Assembly (NCBI GenBank): GCA_023678885.1
Contig: CM042962.1
Span: 27,728,336-27,792,335, forward strand
Direction of reading: 5' to 3'
Length of the DNA: 64,000 bases
Source: Pogostemon cablin
Taxonomy: Eukaryota; Streptophyta; Magnoliopsida; Lamiales; Lamiaceae
In this document: positions 56,074 to 64,000 of the stretch, piece by piece
Layout of the letters: every line of letters starts with the position of its first letter
Numbering within the stretch: position 1 is the first letter of the stretch
The notes under the pieces: generated by a model
What the model was told of the DNA's origin: nothing
The model's database searches: none
The model's input: the letters and a program-made list of their open reading frames with translations, nothing else
Program-made: the position numbers and the translations under genes

Positions 56074-58113
56074 ACAATCTAGAAGGGAAAAAAACTTTAT
56101 TACAAGAAAAATCACAAACTTTACTCATATTACAAAATAATTCTCGTATTTAATAAATTGCAAAAAGAACCTCACCTTTAATTATTGTTGTAAAACAAAC
56201 TACATTTATAAAAACTAACCCCATCTTTAAATCCCATTTGAAAAAAATATCATACATTGGGTACGTTTGTAAGTTTTACAACAATACTTAACGATATAAT
56301 TTTTATTTATAATTTTTTAAATATAGAAATTAATTTGCAATATAGTTAATGTTCCTATTTTTTCTTGCCATTAAAAAAAAACGAATGGAGTACATGTCAA
56401 AATGGCGGAGCAGTAACATTATTTGTCTAACAATGTACTATTAATCAGTTCAATTTGTAAATAAATCCTCATCTGATTTTGTACTCGTATTAATAAATTA
56501 TTCATAATTCAAGAATAATTTTGGCGCTTGAGGTATACAAAAAGTAGTACTGTTTAAAATAATTCAAATTAGTTCATCAATGCATTCATTCATGCCTAAA
56601 CTATTATGATAAATTTATATGTCGGTCCATTATTCTATTATTAAATAATAATTGAATATTTATTTAATTAATTTAAGTTGAAAATAATACTTGTATCGAT
56701 ACAACTCTTGCACCGCCACTTGATATATATATATGCATGCATGTGTGGATGTTGCATAAATATATACACTTTGCATAGAGAAGCGTGAATGTACTTATAA
56801 AAGTTTTTTGAATAAACAATGGGAGTTAAATATTAGAAAAATGAGAAAAATAAGGTAGACGATTTCATGTATTTTATGCATAACTGTCTATTGTGAGGTA
56901 CAACGTATTCACATTTTATTATTCTCTAATACTAAATGAAAAATTATTTTATAGAGTATTCCCAAGTGCATAAAATGTGTAAAAATACAACATTTTGTTT
57001 GAAAAGGCGTACACTTTTATTAAAAAAATTCAGAAAATAAAGTTACACGTTCTTATACTAAATAATATATCATTTAATACTAAAAATATTTGAACGCACA
57101 GTGTCTCGGGACATACAAGTTTTAGCCATAAATTATAATACCTTTAATAAAAATATTTTTCATCTTAATAATAAAAAGATTATTGCATCACAAAATTTGA
57201 TTAACTGTATTTTTTTTAAAATAATAGCTCATTACTTTAAATATTATTTTTAATGAGAAAATAATTGTATGAAATCATTTCAATTTTCATAAAATAAATA
57301 AACTTGATTAACTGTATATTTCTAAAAAGTAATATAATACTATATAATAAAAAAATAATAGTTGTATAATAAATTATTTATAAATAATTTTAAATATAAA
57401 TAAAGGTGGTAACATATATATATAATTAAATATTCTCTCCGCCATTAAATATTGTTCACCCTTTTTTTCATTGAGTACATATTAATTTTAAAAATGTCGT
57501 CCTTTATTTTCACATATAATAGTATTTTATTTATTATCCAAAAATATTAATTATGCTCAAAAGATAATAAAGTAAGTCTAAATTAATTTTTTTCTTAATA
57601 TTCATAGTACAATAAAAGTGAATATTAATTAGAGACAGAGGAACTGAGGAAGTAATATTTTTAATAAAATTAATATTTAATAAAAAATTATAAAATAAAT
57701 TCACGTATATTTATGTATAATATACTCCATATTTCATGAGTCCACAAATATTTTATCAAAAAATTACACTCCCTTCATCCTTTAGAATAAAATATTTATT
57801 TTCCTTTTATAATGAAAAGGTTCCACATATATATAATCCATCATTTACTATTAATACGAGTTAGATGCACTTTTAGTTCTACAATTTTTTCCTAATTTAA
57901 TTTTAGTCCAATTACTAAAAATTTTCGATTTTGTCCCGTAACTATCTTAAAATTTTATATATGATCCCAAAACTATATTTTTTTGTCGCAAATTATTCCA
58001 TGAAAATATTTCAAAGCCATCCCAAATTTTGCAAGCTTACAAAAATTTGGATGAAGTGAGTGTTTCTTATATTTAAATTGCACAACATTCTAAATGTATG
58101 AAAGTAACCATTT
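56074..58113. other. Intergenic AT-rich DNA
   Basis: No gene seen. A worn Stowaway-like MITE at about 57433-57652 (CTCTCCGCCATTAAAT to GAGGAAGTAA). A GCACAGTGTCTCGGGACATA end near 57096 belongs to the GGGGACAC small-element family. A tract near 57860-58010 resembles the interior of Mutator-type MITEs but lacks clear ends. Confidence 0.5.
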
Positions 58114-58889
58114 AATACACATATGGATGACAATGGGTAGGGTAGAGTAGGGTACGGTATGTCAAACCCACATACTACCTCTATACACTACCTTTCCTAC
58201 CCATACCCTACTCTATTACTTTAAAATAGAGCTTCGGGTAGGGTATGGGTATATTCATCGAGTATCGGATAATCCGCGGGTAAACAAATACCCGCAATCT
58301 TAATAGATTTTGCGGATAATCCACGATTACCCGAACCCACCTAGTCTTACCTTCCCTAATTTTATTTTATTTTTTTATAACTATAATCCACCAAAAAATA
58401 ATTATAATACATAAATAAATAACCTAAAATAAAACATGCAAATTAGAAAATAAAATCAACAACAAAAACGTCTAAGTCCACGTGCGTTAACAAGAAAACA
58501 TCATAAATTCATAGTTAGTCAAATAAAATCATAAACAAACATCATAATCCAACAACTGCTTCCAAGTACAAGGCGATAACATTTTTAATAAAAATGATAA
58601 CTTATTATGAAAACGAAAAACATAATATGGTTTATCTGCGAAACAGTCTCACACAAGACAGTTCCTTACGTAAATATCTATTACTACTTTTTATCAAAGA
58701 TATTAATATTATTTTTTATTAAAAATGTTATTACCTTTTATTTATACACATAGATTATTCATAAAATAATTCACCGAACTATTATCATTTTTATTAATTT
58801 GAATATCATTTTTTGTTAAAATATTAAAAAAATAATTATAATTATCAATTAATGTAAATAAGTATTAAGGACAAAGTTAGTTGTTAATA

Positions 58890-59030
58890 TAGTTAGTTCA
58901 CCAAGTCTTCATACACCCTTATTCTCCCAAGCCTCCTTATAACTCCTCCTCCTATTCTTTCCCAATAGGAATCGAACCCGGGTCACTCACTTGTATGAGG
59001 AGCTTGTGGTGGGGTTAAAAAAAATCCTTA
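58890..59030 (-). mobile_element. tRNA-like SINE segment
   Basis: The minus strand contains GGGTTCGATTCCTATTGGGA, an exact Pol III B box, downstream of ACAAGCTCCTCATACAAGTG. An A box is not obvious. It lies just left of repeat X copy 2, inside the hAT-like element. Confidence 0.5.
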
Positions 59031-59036
59031 ATTACT

Positions 59037-59395
59037 ATGAGATACAAACATATAAAAATATTACTACTAACTACAAAAATATATAGTGATATTCTAATAT
59101 TACCTTTACAATGTGCTGCACATAAATGTTTGTGTGCAGCAAAAGTGTGTGCAGTAAAAAAAAGTGTGTGCAGCAAAAAAGTGTGGTGGTCCAACGGAGG
59201 TCCGACGGCGGTACGGCAGTTTTCCTGCGTCCAGTCGGCGGTGGGTGAGGGTTTAAAAGTATATGGGTTTAAGATTATATTTGTTATTTTACTTTAATAT
59301 TTTGTACTATGTGAGAGTAATTTTTTTAAATCAATGTATCTCACAATAATTATGGGTACAAAGTGTGTACCTATAAGTAATTTTTCCTAAGTATT
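59037..59395 (+). mobile_element. Repeat X copy 2
   Basis: Matches 50087-50400 and 52229-52372. The phrase GTGTGTGCAGCAAAA is repeated two to three times near 59130-59180. The GC-rich block is much shorter than in copy 1. Confidence 0.65.
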
Positions 59396-60289
59396 ATTAT
59401 ATTATTTTTAATTAAAAATAATTATAAATAACACATAATATTATAACATAGAACAAGATTTATTATAATTCTTAATTACTTATATTTATATTAGGATAAG
59501 AATATAAATTTTAATTAAAAATATTAAACATATTGTAATAAATAAATATTAAATACATCATAAATTTTACATCAACAATATTGTTATATTAAAAATGAAA
59601 TATTAGATTTAGACATTTAATTAAATATATAATACTATTATTAAATATATATATATATATATGGGTAAAATTTGAGTCGGGTACGGATAAAAATATTAGA
59701 ACCCGTACCCTTACCCCTATAGTTTCCTTTCGGGTTCGGGTACTACTCGATCCGTTACCCGATTTTACTCAATTTTTTCACACCCGATATGTAGGTATCC
59801 GTCGGGTAACTCGACCCGATGGGTAGAATTGTCATCCCTATATACTCATCGAATTTTACTAATAAAATACACATACAAATTATTGCACAAATAATAACAA
59901 CTTAAGCAAAAAATGTCGAAAGGTTTTGAGTCGGTGAAGTACATTGAATGTGAACTCAAATGTCTCAATAAAAGTTAGAAAATCGTACGGTTTTAAATTT
60001 ATTGTTAAAAAAAATAAAAAAAAAATAAAAAGAAAGAATTTAGGGAAGAATTTGATTTGTTTCTTTCCATAAATTTTAGGGTTATTTTAAGTTTTACTCC
60101 ATATAAGTTCATCCTAAGATTAAGATTTATGGATTAATTTTAATGCAAAAATGTTTGTGTGAACCGAATTCACACGTGATCTGATTAATTGACAACTCTT
60201 ACATTAAATTTTACTATTCTTTAAAAAAATAATTTATTACTTTTTTAATAATAAAAATATCGCTCTTGAAATTCGTTCACCTTGATATA

Positions 60290-60515
60290 CTCCCTCCGTC
60301 CACCACAAAGGTGGACATTTGCTTTTTGCACGTGGATTAATGAGTTTTATTATTTAAGGTGTAGTTGGTAGTTGTATTAGTGGGGTGTATGAGTCCCATA
60401 AATTTATTGTATTAGTGACGTGTGTGGGTCCCATGTGTTTAAAAAGGGAAAAGTGGATCTTTGGTGCGGACGACCAAAATGACAAAATGTGGACTATTCG
60501 GGAGGACGGAGGGAG
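60290..60515. mobile_element. Stowaway-like MITE
   Basis: Ends CTCCCTCCGTCCACCACAAA and GGGAGGACGGAGGGAG, flanked by TA. Interior TTTGCTTTTTGCACGTGGAT. Confidence 0.88.
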
Positions 60516-60556
60516 TACTAATTACTTTTAAAACATATTTTTAGAAATATAAATTA

Positions 60557-60791
60557 CTCCCTCCATCCCGTTTCAATGTTTACGTTTGATTTTTGCACGT
60601 TGATTAAAAAGTATTATATTTTAATAGATAGTGGGTGGAAAATATAATATTTAATGTGAAGTGGGTAGGTGTATCAGTATTGGATGATATATTAATTGTT
60701 TTAGGTGAGTCCATATTCCTAAAAAGGAAAGCGTAAACATTGAAATGAGACGCGCAAAATAAAAACTTAAATTGAAACGGGATGGAGAGAG
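60557..60791. mobile_element. Stowaway-like MITE
   Basis: Ends CTCCCTCCATCCCGTTTCAA and TTGAAACGGGATGGAGAGAG, a 20-base inverted match with one difference, TA flanks. Confidence 0.88.
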
Positions 60792-61052
60792 TACTATTCT
60801 TTTGTGAATGAAAAATGTATTATTTTTAAATTTTGATATGTTTTTATTGAGCAGATTTTAAGAAATTATATTTTTTATTTAGATTAGTAATAATTTATTT
60901 CTCTAAAAAACAATTTCTTTTGAAAAACAAAATTCACACGTGAATGGGTTCAAACCAGACTCCTTCTTAATTTTTTAAATTATTATCAAATTTAATGATA
61001 AATATTTTTAATAATCTTACAAAAAGACATTTATTTGAATATAATGTTATCA

Positions 61053-61384
61053 GTTGATATTAGGTGCACCTGGTGCACCTATATGTGTATAATTTTTTTT
61101 ATTCTATTTGTATACTTGTTTCTTAATAATTGTATATTTTTTCACACTAAGTTTTTCATTAAAAAAACTAGCATCCATATGTGTATAACTTTGTATTCAA
61201 TAGTATATACATATTTTTTAATAATTGTATATTTTTTTACACTCAATTTTTCATTAAAAAACTAAAAATAAAATTGTATACATTTTTGTTTATAATTGTA
61301 TATATTTTTGTTTATATTTGTATATGTTTTTTAAAGTGGGTGCACCCTATCTAAGGGTGAACTCGGGTGCACATATAATTAACC
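61053..61384. mobile_element. Small inverted-repeat element, 9-11-bp duplication
   Basis: Left GTTGATATTAGGTGCACC and reversed right GGTTAATTATATGTGCACCC are inverted relatives. Flanked by TAATGTTATCA at 61042-61052 and 61385-61395 (exact, 11 bases, of which nine could be the true duplication). The left end contains the near-perfect palindrome AGGTGCACCTGGTGCACCT. Two internal blocks with TATGTGTATAA and TTTTTCATTAAAAAA are repeated. Confidence 0.7.
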
Positions 61385-61722
61385 TAATGTTATCATGTGT
61401 TGATAGGTTAATTTTTTAGGATATAGGGTATTAGTTACTTTTTATTTTTAAATATTTTATTTTAAAATATGATTATTAATTATACGCTACTGTCTCAAAA
61501 TTAAATTAATCATTTCATTATTTGTCTGTACCACAACAAGGTTCACCCCTAGGAAAGAAAATATCTTAACCCAAAATTTCAAAATTATATACTTTAATTT
61601 TAGAATTATCATCACTCTTTAACACTCACAATATATTTTATACGTTATTTATTACTTAAAAATATCATATTAGACTTTAAAGTTAATAAAGTTAGTCAAA
61701 ATATAATTTTTTTAAAATAATA

Positions 61723-62037
61723 CTCCCTCCTTCCTAAATTTATCTTTACATTAATTATAAATACGGAGCTTAAGAAAAATTAATTTTTAACTTACTTTTG
61801 AGGGTAGTATGATATTTTTGGGTAATAAAGTAAATGATAAAGTATGTTATGTGTGTTAAAAAGGTGATGTCAAATTTGAAATTGAAGTATTTTAAAGGGA
61901 TATTAATTGGTTATTTTTTCTTTTATGAAAATGTGAAATTAAATTTGTAACGGATCAAAACAGAATGTGCGAAGTTAAAATTGAGAGAAGGGGTATGAAA
62001 GAGTAAAAAGATGAACTTATTTTAACACGGAGGAAGT
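61723..62037. mobile_element. Stowaway-like MITE
   Basis: Ends CTCCCTCCTTCCTAAATTTA and AACACGGAGGAAG with TA on both sides. Similar in interior to the copies at 29490 and 37245 (GGGTAGTATGATATTTTTGG). Confidence 0.65.
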
Positions 62038-62129
62038 AGTTTTTTTTATCTAATATTATGTACATCCTAATTTGATTATTAAATATATTAACATTTTGTG
62101 TGGGTCACATATAGATAAAAAAAAAAATA

Positions 62130-62213
62130 CTCCCTCCATCTTATCCTAATGGTTACGCTTTCTTTGACAAAGAAAGCGTAACCAATAGGATGGGACACAA
62201 GGACTAAATTCTT
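62130..62213. mobile_element. Minimal foldback MITE (about 84 bp)
   Basis: CTCCCTCCATCTTATCCTAA at the left and ATAGGATGGGACACAAGG at the right, with at the centre a perfect 17-base stem, TGGTTACGCTTTCTTTG, and its complement separated by one base. It is a Stowaway-like element with almost all of its interior lost. Confidence 0.8.
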
Positions 62214-62279
62214 TACAATAAGATAGCTTATAAATAACAAAATTATATATTGAGTCGTGTTCGATTCAAAATTTTCATA

Positions 62280-64000
62280 ATTTCCTGCTCGTCCAGCCTG
62301 CAGCCTGATTGTCCGTGCCAACCATCTCTATCTCCGAATGCCTTTTCAGAGAGTTCACTTTACTATTCATCATTTCCATTTGCTTAGCATAGATTTGAAT
62401 TTGCTTGGATTGACATATTACTTCATGTGTTATGTATCTTAGGAGGTTTACTTGCTTTATTAGTTTTTCTTATTTTTGAATAAGGTGGCAAAATCTTGAG
62501 CTTATATGTTATTGGATGATGAGGATGTGTGCTTAATTTTCTTTTGATGGATAGAATTATCATTTTACATGTTATGTGTTGTTGTCTTGTTTCTTGTTTG
62601 GTGAGTCTTGCTTTTGTGTTTTGTTTGAATTTTTATTCTTGTATAGGGTTGCTTGGTGGTATGTTTTGGGTTGTTGTGAGTTATTTTTGAATGTGAGTAA
62701 TGACATGTTGTTTATGATAAGTGATGTCGAACTATGTTGAGAATCTTTACTCTTTAAAATTGTGACATGTTCTATTTAACTTGTTCAATTTTGAGATGAA
62801 TTGAGGTGTAATTAGTTCCTAAACACGTTACACCGAAGGCTTTCGCCCCGGCAACGGCGTCATGAACTTGGTTTCAATTTTGATTTAAATTTATTTAGAG
62901 CAAATGTACTATATCGTGTGTAGCACATAAGCGATCAAGTGCAAAATTTATAATATATCAACCCAAGAGCGAAAGTGGGTAGTCATATTTGAAAGATGTT
63001 TTACTATAGAAGGACTAATCAATAAAGAGGGGGTTGTTAACACTACAAACTAACTAAGAAAGCAAGTAAAGATAGAACATGTACAAATGTGATGGATGAT
63101 GGATGAAGCTGAGCAATCTAAGAAGTATGTAAGTCAAGCAACATTCATGGATAAGGTATATATAGACTCACACACACATACATTAATGATTTTCATGTTA
63201 TGATATTAAGGGCAATCACGTTTGTACCTCTAATCCCTATGGCCAAGACAATTAGGTTCTCAACTCTTTTAAAGTTTAAATCTCCTAGTATTGTCTCTTA
63301 CTTTCACTTGAAGGGTATGACTTACCTCTCCTCATACTAACTAAGTCATCTCATGCAATCAATTATTCAATTAAACCATTAAGCATAATATTGGAATGAT
63401 CATCCTAACACTATGAATAGAGAATTTAATCACACAAATCACACATAAAATGAGAATAAGCATTTATGATAGAAAATATTCATAATAATAATTTCATCAA
63501 ACATGTGGTGTGCAAAATCTACATAATCCCTAACCAATCATATTGCTAGCCTCACATGAGAACTGACCACTACATATCATGATTAAATCAACATAATCCA
63601 TGGCATGCTCCAATCGAGCCAAATAATGAAGAAAATAACAAAATAAAGGTAAGTTGGCTTCCCTTTGATGGTGAACTTTCTCCTCCTTGATCATGCTAAA
63701 ATCTTCAACCAATGATGAATTCCTCTTCTGAGATTGGTGGATGGATGGATTCAAGGAGATCAAGTGGATTGGATGGATGAAGGGAAGAATGGAAGAGATA
63801 GAGATGAATGTGTGTGAATTTAGGTGTCTAGTGTGTGTGGAAACTGATCCAAAATGATTCATCCCTTAATTTGTGGTCAAAACATGTATTTATACCCCCA
63901 TAGAAGCTTTTAGCACACATGCAAATCATAAAATTGACTTTTGTCTAAACACGGGTCGTGTGCAAAACACGGCCATGGGGGTGGGTGTGTAGGTGTTTCG
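62280..64000 (-). mobile_element. Start of an LTR retrotransposon (Athila/Tat-like), minus strand
   Basis: A tRNA-Asp-type primer site at 62843-62862 marks the join between an LTR to its right (62863 to beyond 64000) and an internal region to its left. In the LTR, minus strand, a TATA box TATAAATA lies at 63887-63894, followed by a pyrimidine-rich leader. The internal part ends within about 600 bp. At 62395-62275 a minus-strand frame reads QIQIYAKQMEMMNSKVNSLK, possibly gag, and stops early. The rest of the element is missing. The LTR start is outside the window. Confidence 0.65.
62843..62862 (-). other. Primer binding site, tRNA-Asp type
   Basis: Minus strand TGACGCCGTTGCCGGGGCGA. Athila/Tat-type elements have TGGCGCCGTTGCCGGGGA here, so this one differs by G-to-A at the third base and by an added C near the end. 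It directly follows an LTR end in TTCA. Confidence 0.7.

Larger units (their letters stand above)
58122..59840. mobile_element. hAT-like element, 8-bp duplication partly decayed
   Basis: Ends TATGGATGACAATGGGTAGG and (reversed right) TAGGGATGACAATTCTACCC. Flanks AATACACA (58114-58121) and TATACTCA (59841-59848) agree at six of eight bases. Subterminal GGGTACGG/CCGTACCC-type motifs. Contains a SINE-like segment and the second copy of repeat X. No transposase. Confidence 0.78.
60147..60965. mobile_element. GTGTGAA-type MITE carrying two nested MITEs
   Basis: Left end TTTGTGTGAACCGAATTCAC and right end ATTCACACGTGAATGGGTTC belong to the family at 49744-50032. Two Stowaway-like elements lie inside (60290-60515 and 60557-60791). 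Confidence 0.6.

Noticed and set aside
1..64000. tRNA, rRNA or CRISPR features
   Set aside because: No cloverleaf-type sequence, rRNA segment or spaced direct-repeat array was seen. tRNA-like promoter boxes belong to SINEs.

Overview
This is nuclear DNA of a flowering plant. The sequence is AT-rich. It holds three clear plant genes, two of them split by GT-AG introns, separated by long stretches of nested transposable elements. The families present (plant WIP/KASH protein, plant PRA1, a plant-specific UBZ-type protein, Tekay/Del chromovirus, hAT, Mutator, Stowaway, tRNA-type SINEs) fit a eudicot. A Lamiales-like asterid is my guess from the general look of the repeats, but nothing here proves it.

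Layout. (1) 1-18.4 kb: a mobile-element complex. The first bases resemble a Helitron 5' end and 18428-18431 resembles a Helitron 3' end, so the region may be one large Helitron-like element that carries exon-like fragments. Inside it lie a solo LTR (1276-2480, perfect 5-bp target duplication) and a decayed Ty3/gypsy chromovirus (about 3000-11309). (2) 18.5-21.6 kb: intergenic DNA with small inverted-repeat elements. (3) 21.9-23.9 kb, minus strand: a WPP-domain-interacting protein (nuclear-envelope KASH protein) with an unusual last four residues. (4) 24.7-26.3 kb: the 3' part of a LINE, split by a Stowaway MITE. (5) 27.07-27.66 kb, minus strand: a PRA1-family membrane protein with a perfect palindrome upstream. 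(6) 28-39 kb: a SINE, then an 80-bp-unit minisatellite interrupted by a MITE and by a hAT-like element. The hAT-like element carries a 3.8-kb non-coding LTR-type element. A Mutator-type MITE and many Stowaway-like MITEs follow. (7) 39.8-44.5 kb, minus strand: a three-exon gene for a 1307-residue plant protein with a UBZ-like zinc finger, with a long leader up to about 46 kb. (8) 46-64 kb: no gene seen. Almost everything is nested repeats: hAT elements with perfect 8-bp duplications, a 4-kb element with about 330-bp inverted arms, a solo LTR with a 5-bp duplication, SINEs, many MITEs, and at the right edge the start of another LTR retrotransposon with a tRNA-Asp-type primer site.

The three genes have no evident shared pathway; their proximity looks incidental. 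I did not find a convincing new biochemical system. The notable content is the nesting structure, which can be resolved base by base from target-site duplications; the possible 18-kb Helitron with captured exons; the variant KASH tail; and the palindromic PRA1 promoter. Intron positions were read from splice signals and frame continuity, without transcript data. Family assignments come from recognising motifs, not from a search.
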